Assembly (NCBI RefSeq): GCF_003952485.1 | Contig: NZ_CP034447.1 | Location: 1,674,001-1,738,000, forward strand | Direction of reading: 5' to 3' | Source: Mesorhizobium sp. M1E.F.Ca.ET.045.02.1.1 | GTDB taxonomy: Bacteria > Pseudomonadota > Alphaproteobacteria > Rhizobiales > Rhizobiaceae | DNA length: 64,000 nt | Shown: positions 1 to 7,436 of the stretch, in pieces | Layout: every line of letters starts with the position of its first letter | Position numbering within the stretch: position 1 is the stretch's first letter | Made by a program: the position numbers and the translations under genes | The notes under the pieces: model-generated | What the model saw: the letters and a program-made list of their open reading frames with translations, nothing else | Told to the model about the DNA's origin: nothing | The model's database searches: none

Positions 1-92
1 CCCTTGCGCAGCTCGAAATTCGCCTCCTGCAGCGCGTGCACGCCGCCATAGTGCTTGGTGAGGTTTTCGGTCTTCAGAACGATGTCGGACAT
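1..92 (-). CDS. Sugar ABC transporter ATP-binding protein (5' end only)
   Basis: Only the first 30 or so codons are present; the gene runs off the left edge. The N-terminus reads MSDIVLKTENLTKHYGGVHA, the usual opening of RbsA/XylG-type ATPases of carbohydrate importers (first beta strand before the Walker A loop, which lies outside the window). The ATG at 92 follows the permease stop by two bases, so the two are co-transcribed. It should energise import with the permease (95-1171) and binding protein (1352-2293). Substrate cannot be read from this fragment. Confidence 0.85.
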   Translation of the reverse strand, partial: MSDIVLKTENLTKHYGGVHALQEANFELRK

Positions 93-94
93 GG

Positions 95-1171
95 TCAAGC
101 TCCTATCGCCCGGCGGCGCTGGCGCCATTGATCGAGAACGACTGCGCCGACGATGATCACGCCCTTGACCATCTCCTGGTAGTAGGCGTCGAGGCGCAGG
201 AAGGTGAAGCCGGAGATGATGACGCCGAAGATCAGCGAGCCGATCACGGTGCCGATGATGGACCCGCGGCCGCCCGACAGCGAGACGCCGCCGATGACCG
301 CCATGGCGATCGCGTCGAGTTCGTACATCACGCCCATACCGGCCTGGGCGGTGAGGTTCTTGGAGGAGAGCACCACCGCGGCGATCGAGGCGAGGATGCC
401 CGCAATCACATAGACCAGCACCTTGTGGTTGGCGATCTTGATGCCGGACATGCGCGCGGCGTCCTCGTTGGAGCCGATGGCATAGCAGTGCTTGCCGTAT
501 CTGGTATAGCTCAGGATAAGCTGGAACAGGATCGCCAGCGAAATGAAGATGATGACCGGCATCAGCCCCTTGCCGATGGCGGCGAAGCTGTCGGTCGGGA
601 ACGAGATCGGCTGGCCCTTCGACCACCATTTGGCGATGCCGCGCGCCGTGACCATCATGCCGAGCGTGGCGATGAAGGGCGGAATGCGGGTGAAGGCGAT
701 CAGGGATCCGTTGATCAGGCCGGCAATCAGGCCGCAGCCGACCGCGACCAGCAGCGGCACGATGACCGGCAAGTCGGTCCAGCCATAGGCGATGAACATG
801 GCCTTGGGGTTGGGATTGCCGTTGACGGTCGCAACCTGCGCGAAACTCATGGCGATCATGGCGGTGGCGCCGACGATCGAGCCCGATGACAGGTCGATGC
901 CGCCGCAGATGATGACCTGCGTGACGCCGATGGCGATGATGCCGACGATCGACACCTGCAGGATGATGATCTGCAGGCGCTGCTCGTTGAAGATCGCGTC
1001 GACGTTCTCGCGGGTGTTGAACAGGAAACTGTCGCCGAGGAAGACGCGGCCGATAAGCTCGAACGCGCCGACCAGAATGACCAGCGCCAGGAACACGTTG
1101 AACTCGGCAGGCCAGGGGCGCTTCTTGGCGTCATAGCTCAACCCGCCAATGCCATGCGATGTCTGTGACAC
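95..1171 (-). CDS. Sugar ABC transporter permease, RbsC/BPD_transp_2 family
   Basis: A 358-residue inner-membrane permease with many hydrophobic segments. The stretch VIICGGIDLSSGSIVG (about residues 86-101) and the later AIAMAVIGGVSLSGGRG are the conserved features of the RbsC/XylH/AraH branch of CUT2 sugar importers. Length is typical of the family. It lies downstream of the binding protein and two bases ahead of the ATPase, so the order is binding protein, permease, ATPase. With that binding protein and the adjacent moc-type operon, an inositol, rhizopine or related polyol substrate is plausible, but this is inferred from context. Confidence 0.9.
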   Translation of the reverse strand: MSQTSHGIGGLSYDAKKRPWPAEFNVFLALVILVGAFELIGRVFLGDSFLFNTRENVDAIFNEQRLQIIILQVSIVGIIAIGVTQVIICGGIDLSSGSIVGATAMIAMSFAQVATVNGNPNPKAMFIAYGWTDLPVIVPLLVAVGCGLIAGLINGSLIAFTRIPPFIATLGMMVTARGIAKWWSKGQPISFPTDSFAAIGKGLMPVIIFISLAILFQLILSYTRYGKHCYAIGSNEDAARMSGIKIANHKVLVYVIAGILASIAAVVLSSKNLTAQAGMGVMYELDAIAMAVIGGVSLSGGRGSIIGTVIGSLIFGVIISGFTFLRLDAYYQEMVKGVIIVGAVVLDQWRQRRRAIGA

Positions 1172-1304
1172 GTCTTCTTCCTCCGAATGACCGCGCCCGT
1201 TCTCCCGCCCGGTGGGTGGGAGAAGGAAGGGAGCGGCGCCGCTTGTCAGCAGCCGATTTCAGCCAGTCCGATGCGTCGGAGCGCCGCTCCTGGGTTTGTC
1301 TTCA

Positions 1305-1340
1305 CGCAATTCCGTACGGAAACCTTTTCCTGGAATTGCG
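1305..1340. repeat. Dispersed palindromic repeat, family B (short copy)
   Basis: Arms CGCAATTCC and GGAATTGCG flank a short loop. The same arms recur at 8456-8499, 53792-53835 and 59786-59829, where the unit is 44 bases; this copy lacks about ten central bases. It lies between the binding protein and the permease and could form a stem-loop in the operon mRNA, perhaps lowering downstream expression relative to the binding protein. Confidence 0.8.
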
Positions 1341-1351
1341 CTGGCGCAGCC

Positions 1352-2293
1352 TCAGTTCTTCTTCAGGAACTTGTCGATGTTCGCCGGCGTGACGAGCTGG
1401 AACGGGATATAGACCTTGTGTTCCACCTTCTCGCCCTTGGCGAGCTTCAGCGCCGCGTCGAGGGCGCCGGCACCCTGGCCGGCCGCGTCCTGGAAGACCG
1501 ATACGTCGAGATCGCCCGCCTGCATCGCGGCCAGCGCGTCCTGCGTGGCGTCGACGCCGCCGACCACGACCGACTTCATGTCGATGTTGGCGGCCTTCAT
1601 CGCCTGGATGGCGCCGATGGCGCTCTCGTCGTTGTTGGCGATGACGCCGTCGAACGGCTTACCGGACGACAGCCAGTTGGTCATCAGGTTCTGCGCCTCG
1701 TCACGCTTCCAGTTCGAGGTCTGCTTGTCGATGATCTTGATGAAGTTGCAGTCCGGCGTGGCGATCACTTCATCGATATCCTTGGTGCGCTGCACCGCGG
1801 CCTGGTTGGAAAGCTCGCCCATAATGACATAGACATTGGCTTCCTTCTTGCCGGCTTCCTTGAACAGGCGGCAGGCTTCCTTGGTCTCGAGCGTGCCGGA
1901 TTCAGCCTCGTTCGAAGCGACGAAGGCCTGGTTGTCGGGCAGCGCATCGACATTGACCGGTTCGCGGTTGACATAGACCAGCGGGATCTTGGCCGCGGCG
2001 GCCGCGTCCGACATCGCCTGCGTGGCCGAAGTGTCGACCGGGTTGACGATGATGGCGTCGACGCCCGAAGCGGCGAAGTTCTTGATCTGGTCGAGCTGCT
2101 TGGCGACGTCGTTCTGCGCGTCCTCGACCTGCAGCTGGACGCCATCCATGCCCTTGGCCTGCGCGATCATGCCGTTGCGCAGCACGGTCAGGAAGTTGTC
2201 GTCGAAAAGAGCCATCGAAACGCCGATCTTGGCGGCGAAGGCGGACGAACTCATCAGCGCCGATAGCGCGACGCCCAAAAGCAGTTTCTTCAT
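1352..2293 (-). CDS. Periplasmic sugar-binding protein of ABC transporter (MocB/RbsB type)
   Basis: A 313-residue substrate-binding protein. The start MKKLLLGVALSALMSSSAFA is a clear Sec signal peptide with AXA-type cleavage after about residue 21, and GGAGGAG sits well placed upstream of the ATG at 2293; an in-frame ATG further upstream would spoil the signal peptide. The mature part has the type I periplasmic-binding fold of ribose/inositol/rhizopine receptors: the opening IGVSMALFDDNFL, NPVDTSATQAM, VIANNDESAIGAIQAM and VVGGVDATQDAL. Proteins of this type include MocB of rhizopine catabolism. The neighbouring moc-type oxygenase operon supports a polyol or inosamine ligand, which is not proven by the sequence. 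Confidence 0.88.
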   Translation of the reverse strand: MKKLLLGVALSALMSSSAFAAKIGVSMALFDDNFLTVLRNGMIAQAKGMDGVQLQVEDAQNDVAKQLDQIKNFAASGVDAIIVNPVDTSATQAMSDAAAAAKIPLVYVNREPVNVDALPDNQAFVASNEAESGTLETKEACRLFKEAGKKEANVYVIMGELSNQAAVQRTKDIDEVIATPDCNFIKIIDKQTSNWKRDEAQNLMTNWLSSGKPFDGVIANNDESAIGAIQAMKAANIDMKSVVVGGVDATQDALAAMQAGDLDVSVFQDAAGQGAGALDAALKLAKGEKVEHKVYIPFQLVTPANIDKFLKKN

Positions 2294-2663
2294 TTTATTT
2301 CTCCTCCACTTGGTGTCCGGCTGCACCGATTGAACCGGAATCCCCGATCTCTCCGGGGAATCTCTCCCTGCGTCCATTCCGACGGCGTTTTCACTGCGCA
2401 GTGGAACGCCTGATCCTCTGTTTGAAACAGATGTTCCGGAACGAAAGAACCAAAATGCCTAGTTGGTGAAATATTTATTCCATTTCGCCTGGAGTCGTCA
2501 AGGGCGATTCGGAATGAAGGCTCCGGATTTTCATTCCCGCACGGCGCCAGGCGGAGGCTCGGCCCGAGGATCGCCGGCCTTGGACCGGATTTTGCCGCCT
2601 GTTAGAACCGTGACAAAATCTTATCAGCCTGATGGATTACATCACCAACCCGGAGGACGCGGC
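2294..2663 (-). promoter_or_regulatory. Upstream region of the ABC transporter operon, with clustered palindromes
   Basis: This 370-base stretch between the lacI stop and the binding-protein start has no credible gene. It holds three perfect short palindromes in a row: CACTGCGCAGTG at 2392-2403, TCTGTTTGAAACAGA at 2417-2431 and GTTCCGGAAC at 2433-2442. The part nearest the transporter also has TCCCC and GGGGA arms around 2341-2360. AT-rich DNA (about 2455-2485) lies just beyond the palindromes. The arrangement suggests a promoter with operators for the adjacent LacI protein or another regulator; which palindrome is bound cannot be told from sequence. Confidence 0.5.
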
Positions 2664-3695
2664 TCAGATGTTCTCGGGCAGATAGATGTCGAAGGGCAGG
2701 AAAGTCTGCCCCGGCGCATTGGCGGCGCCGCTCTCGATGGCATGCGCCATCAGTCCGACAAGCTCGCGGCACAGCGCCGCCAGAGGCGTCGAGATCACCA
2801 TGGTGAGGATGTTGTCGGCAAGGGCTGCGCGCGATTCGGCATTGATCTCGTTGCAGATGACCACCGGCATGCTTGCCGGCTTCGCCGTCCTCAGTGCCGA
2901 GACCGCGCCTTCCATGCCGCCGCCGGCGACGTAGCAGCCGGCAAGATCCGGATGCCGGGCCAGAAGGTCGAGCATCGCGTCATGCGTCACCTGGTTGGCT
3001 TCCAGATTGACCAGCGTCTCCAGCACCGTGAAGTCCGGCGCGTGTTCGCGGAAATAGGAGCGGAAGCCGATCTCGCGCAATTCATGGCCGTGGAAACGGT
3101 GGCTGCCGACGAAGAGCGCGACCTTGCCGGGCTTCTTCGCCGCCTTGGCGATCATCCAGGCCGCCGTGCGCCCGACCTTGCGGTTGTCGAGCCCGACATA
3201 GCCCTCGCGGATGCCGGCGGCGAAGTCGGACAGCAGCGAGAAGACCGGCTGCCCCCTCGCCTTCAACGCCTCGACCACCGCCGTCAGCGTCGGATGGTCC
3301 GGACCGACGACGGCGATGGCTCTCGATTTCGCCGCCAGCCTGCGCATCTGGCCGGCAATCTCGTCGGGCGCCAGCGAGCCGGCGAAATCGATGGTCGCGA
3401 CACCACGGAAGCGTTGCGACTGCGAGACCGCCAGTTCGAGCTCCCGCGCGAAATCGCCGTAGAAGACATCGTTGCCCCTCAGGAGCAGGAAGCCGAGGCG
3501 GTATTCCGGCATTTCCTGGCGCATGCGCCGCTTGATCAAGCCGGCGGCGTGATAGCCGATATCGGTCGCGGCCTCGTAGACGCGGCGGGCGGTTTCCTCG
3601 CGCACCGGCAAGCGATTGTTCAGCACTCTGTCGACGGTGGCGACGCTGACGCCGGAAACGCGCGCGAGATCGGTGATGGTCGGCCGCCTTGCCAT
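2664..3695 (-). CDS. LacI-family transcriptional regulator
   Basis: A 343-residue repressor-type protein. The N-terminal helix-turn-helix PTITDLARVSGVSVATVDRVLNN (about residues 4-26) is canonical for LacI/GalR, followed by a hinge and a periplasmic-binding-like effector domain to the C-terminus. I chose the ATG at 3695 (MARRPTITD) over an in-frame ATG 36 bases upstream because LacI proteins begin just before the HTH and a GGAG-like site precedes it. It sits between the sugar ABC operon (same strand) and the divergent oxygenase operon, so it probably controls one or both in response to the imported compound or a metabolite. Confidence 0.9.
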   Translation of the reverse strand: MARRPTITDLARVSGVSVATVDRVLNNRLPVREETARRVYEAATDIGYHAAGLIKRRMRQEMPEYRLGFLLLRGNDVFYGDFARELELAVSQSQRFRGVATIDFAGSLAPDEIAGQMRRLAAKSRAIAVVGPDHPTLTAVVEALKARGQPVFSLLSDFAAGIREGYVGLDNRKVGRTAAWMIAKAAKKPGKVALFVGSHRFHGHELREIGFRSYFREHAPDFTVLETLVNLEANQVTHDAMLDLLARHPDLAGCYVAGGGMEGAVSALRTAKPASMPVVICNEINAESRAALADNILTMVISTPLAALCRELVGLMAHAIESGAANAPGQTFLPFDIYLPENI

Positions 3696-3734
3696 GATCG
3701 CTCCTTCTCTGACCGATTCAGAATAACTCATCTT

Positions 3735-3777
3735 GATAGGAAATGATAGAAACTATCTTTGTGATGTTGAGACTATC
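3735..3777. promoter_or_regulatory. Candidate operator/promoter between lacI and the oxygenase operon
   Basis: Within the 174-base divergent spacer, GATAG occurs at 3735 and 3745 and its complement CTATC at 3753 and 3773. The central pair forms the inverted repeat GATAG-AAA-CTATC (3745-3757). A possible promoter for the plus-strand operon, TTGAGA (3767) then 16 bases then CTATGG (3789), overlaps the rightmost site. This fits repression of the oxygenase operon, possibly with autoregulation, by the LacI protein. The site assignment is inference. Confidence 0.45.
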
Positions 3778-3869
3778 ATGCCTTGGCGCTATGGTGAAGT
3801 CGAAGCCAGCCATGCGCGAACCCGGCACCGCAGAGAGCCATTCGCCACGTGCTGATGGAGGAACCCGAA

Positions 3870-4976
3870 ATGACGGCAATCACGTCTCCGGCGCTGTCCG
3901 GACGCGACTACAGCCTGACCGGCCGCGATGCCAAGCGCGCGGTCGAGAAGGGGCTTTCGGCGGCCGAGTGGTACCACACCGAGATCCCGCGCAAGCAGAT
4001 GAAGGAGCTGATGCAGCGCTCCGACCAGCCGGCGATCCACGACACCGTCATCTGGCTCGGCGTGCTGATCCTCAGCGGCGCGGGCGGGGCCTGGTTCTGG
4101 GGCACGTGGTGGTGCGTGCCGTTCTTCTTCGTCTATGGCACGCTCTACGGTTCCTCGACGGATTCCCGCTGGCACGAATGCGGCCACGGCACCGCCTTCC
4201 GCACCCAGTGGATGAACGACGCCGTCTACCAGATCGCCTGCTTCATGATCATGCGCAATCCGGTGACCTGGCGCTGGAGCCATACGCGCCACCACACCGA
4301 CACCATCATCGTCGGCCGCGACCCGGAGATCGCCGTCATGCGGCCGCCGGACCTTTTGCGCCTGGTCCTGAACTTCTTCGGCATTCTCGACGTCTGGCAC
4401 GCGATGACCGACATGGTGCGCAACGCCGCCGGCGTCATCAGCGCCTCGGAAAAGACCTTCATTCCGGAACAAGAACAGCCGAAGGCCATCCGCGCCGCCC
4501 GCATTTGGCTCGCCATCTATGTCGCCACCATCGCGCTGGCGCTCTATCTTCATTCATGGCTGCCGCTGATGCTCGTCGGCCTGCCCCGCCTCTATGGCGC
4601 CTGGCACCATGTGATGACGGGACTGCTGCAGCATGGCGGTCTCGCCGAGAATGTCATCGACCACCGCCTGAACAGCCGCACCGTCTACATGAACCCGGTC
4701 AGCCGGTTCATCTACTGGAACATGAACTACCATGTGGAGCACCACATGTTCCCGATGGTGCCCTATCACGCGCTGCCCAAGCTGCACGAGCTGATCAAGC
4801 ACGACCTGCCGGCGCCGACGCCGTCGATCCTGGCCGGTTATCGCGAGATGATCCCCGCCTTCCTGCGCCAGTTGCGCAACGAGGATTATTTCATCAAGCG
4901 CGAGCTGCCGCCGACGGCGAAGCCCTATCGGGAAGAGCTGCACAACGACAATCCGGCGGCGACCGCGGCCGAATGA
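3870..4976 (+). CDS. Fatty acid desaturase/MocD-like membrane di-iron oxygenase
   Basis: A 368-residue membrane-bound di-iron enzyme. The three histidine boxes are visible: HECGH (102-106), HTRHH (138-142) and HVEHH (288-292), plus the extra LQHGG segment (about 254) seen in alkane hydroxylase and MocD-type members. Hydrophobic spans lie near residues 60-95 and 215-240. The start at 3870 (MTAITS) follows GGAGG. It heads an operon with a Rieske ferredoxin and a ferredoxin reductase, the composition of mocDEF, which in rhizobia removes the O-methyl group of rhizopine. Substrate here is unproven: hydroxylation, desaturation or O-demethylation are all possible. Electrons would come from the two downstream products. 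Confidence 0.85.
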   Translation: MTAITSPALSGRDYSLTGRDAKRAVEKGLSAAEWYHTEIPRKQMKELMQRSDQPAIHDTVIWLGVLILSGAGGAWFWGTWWCVPFFFVYGTLYGSSTDSRWHECGHGTAFRTQWMNDAVYQIACFMIMRNPVTWRWSHTRHHTDTIIVGRDPEIAVMRPPDLLRLVLNFFGILDVWHAMTDMVRNAAGVISASEKTFIPEQEQPKAIRAARIWLAIYVATIALALYLHSWLPLMLVGLPRLYGAWHHVMTGLLQHGGLAENVIDHRLNSRTVYMNPVSRFIYWNMNYHVEHHMFPMVPYHALPKLHELIKHDLPAPTPSILAGYREMIPAFLRQLRNEDYFIKRELPPTAKPYREELHNDNPAATAAE

Positions 4977-5022
4977 CCGGTGCCGACGCAAGCCGGCTAT
5001 CAAATCTTCGCTGGAGGACGAC

Positions 5023-5337
5023 ATGAGCGACTGGGTCGAGGCCTGCGCGGCCGGAGACATCGACGAAGAGGATGTGATGCGGTTCGATCATGCCGGCCGT
5101 ACCTACGCGGTCTATCGCAGCCCGGACGACGAGTATTTCGCGACCGACGGCCTCTGTTCGCACGAGAAGGTGCATCTCGCCGACGGGCTGGTGATGGACG
5201 ACATCATCGAATGCCCGAAGCACAATGGCCGCTTCAACTACAAGACCGGCGACGCGCGCGGCGCGCCGGTGTGCGTCAACCTCAAGACCTATCCGGTCAA
5301 GGTCGACGGGGGCAAAGTCCTCATTCAGGTCGGGTGA
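5023..5337 (+). CDS. mocE: MocE-type Rieske [2Fe-2S] ferredoxin
   Basis: A 104-residue soluble Rieske protein. The cluster ligands are C45-S-H47 and C64-P-K-H67 in the segments LCSHEKVHLADG and IECPKHNGRF. Length and motif spacing match small Rieske ferredoxins that serve ring hydroxylases and the MocE group. It lies 46 bases after the di-iron oxygenase and 5 bases before the FAD reductase, so it should carry electrons between them. A disulfide-stabilised membrane Rieske (bc1 type) is excluded by the lack of a membrane anchor and the extra cysteines. Confidence 0.9.
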   Translation: MSDWVEACAAGDIDEEDVMRFDHAGRTYAVYRSPDDEYFATDGLCSHEKVHLADGLVMDDIIECPKHNGRFNYKTGDARGAPVCVNLKTYPVKVDGGKVLIQVG

Positions 5338-5342
5338 CGGCG

Positions 5343-6572
5343 ATGGCGGGAGGAATGGTCATCATCGGCGCCGGCGAATGCGGCGGGCGCGCCGCGCTCG
5401 CCCTGCGCGACCTCGGTTTCGAAGGGCCGGTGACGCTGGTCGGCGACGAGCCGCATCTGCCCTATGAGCGGCCGCCGCTGTCGAAGGAGGCGATGACCGG
5501 CGAGGCGCCGGTCATCAAGGCGATCGCCAGCGACGAGCTTCTGGCCGAGCGCTCGATCCGTCACATCCATTCCGTCCGGGCCGTGGCAATCGACCGCGCC
5601 GCGCTTGTCGTGCTGCTCTCGGACGGCTCTTCGCTTCCCTACGACAAGCTGCTGCTCGCCACCGGGTCCGTGCCGCGCAAGCTGCCGATGCCGGGCCTGG
5701 GCGGACGCTGCGTCTATCTAAGGACCTTCAACGACGCGCTCGCGATCCGCGCCCATCTCAGCGCGGGAAATCGCGTCGCCATCATCGGTGGCGGCTTCAT
5801 CGGCCTCGAGCTTGCCGCCTCGGCGCGCAAGCTCGGCGCCACCGTCACGGTGCTCGAAGCGCAGCCGCGCATCCTGATGCGCGGCGTACCTAGCGAGATC
5901 GCCGAAATCATCCACAAGACGCACGAGGCCGAGGGTGTGAAGGTCCTCACCGGTCAAGGCATCACGGCCATTGCCGATAATGGCGCCGAGGTTCGCATCG
6001 CGCTTGCAGACGGGCAGGAGGTTGTCGCCGATCTCGCGGTGATCGGCATCGGCGCCGTGCCGGTGACGGCGCTCGCCGCCGAAGCGGGACTGGCGATCGA
6101 CAACGGCATCGCGGTCGACGACACGCTGCGCAGCGAGGATCCGGATATCTTCGCCGCAGGCGACTGCTGCTCATTTCCGCTCGCCGTCTATGGCGGGCGG
6201 CGCGTGCGGCTGGAAGCCTGGCGCAATGCGCAGGAACAGGGCGCTTTAGCCGCGAAGAACATGCTGGGCGCCAACGAGGCGCATGCCGCGGTGCCATGGT
6301 TCTGGTCGGATCAGTACGGGCTCACGCTGCAGATCGCCGGGCTTTCGGACGAAGGCAAAAGCACCGTCCGACGCGACCTCGATGACGGCGCCTTCATCCT
6401 GTTCCACCTGGCGGAAGACGGCAGGCTGGTCGCCGCCAGCGGCATCGGTCCCGGCAATGCCGTGGCGCGCGATATCCGCCTGGCGGAGATGTTGATCGCG
6501 AAGGGGGCAAGCCCGGCGCCGGAGGCGCTCGGCTCGCAAACGGTCAAGCTGAAGTCGCTGCTGGCGGCGTAG
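5343..6572 (+). CDS. FAD-dependent NAD(P)H-ferredoxin reductase (MocF/rubredoxin-reductase type)
   Basis: A 409-residue flavoprotein. An FAD Rossmann motif opens the protein (VIIGAGECGGRAA, about residues 6-18), a second dinucleotide motif VAIIGGGFIGLELAA (about 145-160) binds NAD(P)H, and IFAAGDCCSFP near residue 270 is the second FAD-contact motif. The C-terminal reductase domain follows. This is the layout of oxygenase-coupled reductases such as BphA4, putidaredoxin reductase and MocF. The ATG at 5343 is five bases after the ferredoxin stop; a second ATG at 5355 is possible. It should reduce the Rieske protein with NAD(P)H. Confidence 0.88.
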   Translation: MAGGMVIIGAGECGGRAALALRDLGFEGPVTLVGDEPHLPYERPPLSKEAMTGEAPVIKAIASDELLAERSIRHIHSVRAVAIDRAALVVLLSDGSSLPYDKLLLATGSVPRKLPMPGLGGRCVYLRTFNDALAIRAHLSAGNRVAIIGGGFIGLELAASARKLGATVTVLEAQPRILMRGVPSEIAEIIHKTHEAEGVKVLTGQGITAIADNGAEVRIALADGQEVVADLAVIGIGAVPVTALAAEAGLAIDNGIAVDDTLRSEDPDIFAAGDCCSFPLAVYGGRRVRLEAWRNAQEQGALAAKNMLGANEAHAAVPWFWSDQYGLTLQIAGLSDEGKSTVRRDLDDGAFILFHLAEDGRLVAASGIGPGNAVARDIRLAEMLIAKGASPAPEALGSQTVKLKSLLAA

Positions 6573-6608
6573 TCCACCTCTCCAACCGGCATTGAGGGAT
6601 CTAGCGAT

Positions 6609-7418
6609 ATGGCACGCAGCAGACCGACCGTCGCCGATTTGCAGTCGATGAAGGGCAAGCGCCAGCTTTCGAAGCTGCGCGTCTTTTCGCTGGAGGAGGC
6701 CGAGGCCGCCGAGCGCGCCGGCATCGACCTCATCTCGGTTCCCTATGATGTGATGCTCGATCCGCGATTTCGCGACGCAGCGCCCACCTGCTTCGCCATT
6801 CCCGGCGACGAACGCATAAAGCTGGGCGCCACCACAAACGAGATCCTGCGCATGGCGGTGAAGCTGCGCGCGGCCAGCGCCGACGCCATGTATTGCTCGG
6901 CCAGCCTGCAGACCATCCGCCGCCTGCGCGACGAGTACATTCCGGTCTGCGGCCATGTCGGCCTGATCCCCGCGCATGCGACCTGGACGGGCGGCTTCAA
7001 GGCGGTCGGCAAGACGGCCGAAAGCGCTGCCTTCGTGTGGAAGCAGGTCAAGGACCTCGAAGCGGCCGGCGCCTTCGCCGCCGAGATCGAGGTGGTGCCG
7101 GCCGGCGTCGCAAGCGCCATCTCGCGGCGCACGCCGCTGATCATGATCTCGATGGGCGCGGGCGCCGGCTGCGACGCGCAATATCTGTTCTCGGAAGACG
7201 TGCTCGGGAGCAATCGCGGCCGCTATCCGCGCCACGCCAAGCGCTACCGCGACTTCGCGGCGGAATTCGATCGCCTGCAGAACGAGCGCATCGCCGCCTT
7301 CCGCGAATATGCCGAAGACATCCAGTCCGGCGCCTATCCGGAGCCGCGCCACACGGTCGAGGCTGACCCGGAGGAATTGCGCAAGTTCGAGGCGTTTTTG
7401 GCCTCGGAAGGTAACTGA
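6609..7418 (+). CDS. Divergent ketopantoate hydroxymethyltransferase (PanB)-like protein, PEP mutase superfamily
   Basis: A 269-residue protein, 36 bases after the reductase and probably in its operon. It aligns by eye with PanB: PVCGHVGLIP (112-121, containing His116), the GGFKAVG segment, a KDLEAAGAF helix, IEVVPAGVA with Glu161 at the catalytic base position, and an IGAG-like MGAGAGCDAQ segment. However, PanB's GDSLG metal and substrate loop is replaced by SVPYDVML, the second metal aspartate is not in place, and the KIEGG substrate lysine region reads MYCSAS. About 25 residues after the first loop are missing. It probably does not make ketopantoate; a retro-aldol, lyase or C1-transfer role on the operon's substrate is possible but unproven. 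Confidence 0.7.
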   Translation: MARSRPTVADLQSMKGKRQLSKLRVFSLEEAEAAERAGIDLISVPYDVMLDPRFRDAAPTCFAIPGDERIKLGATTNEILRMAVKLRAASADAMYCSASLQTIRRLRDEYIPVCGHVGLIPAHATWTGGFKAVGKTAESAAFVWKQVKDLEAAGAFAAEIEVVPAGVASAISRRTPLIMISMGAGAGCDAQYLFSEDVLGSNRGRYPRHAKRYRDFAAEFDRLQNERIAAFREYAEDIQSGAYPEPRHTVEADPEELRKFEAFLASEGN

Positions 7419-7436
7419 ACCCTCCTGAATTCAGCG

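Noticed and set aside
2463..3746. A 427-codon plus-strand frame opposite lacI
   Set aside because: Covers the regulator in antisense and lacks any family pattern.
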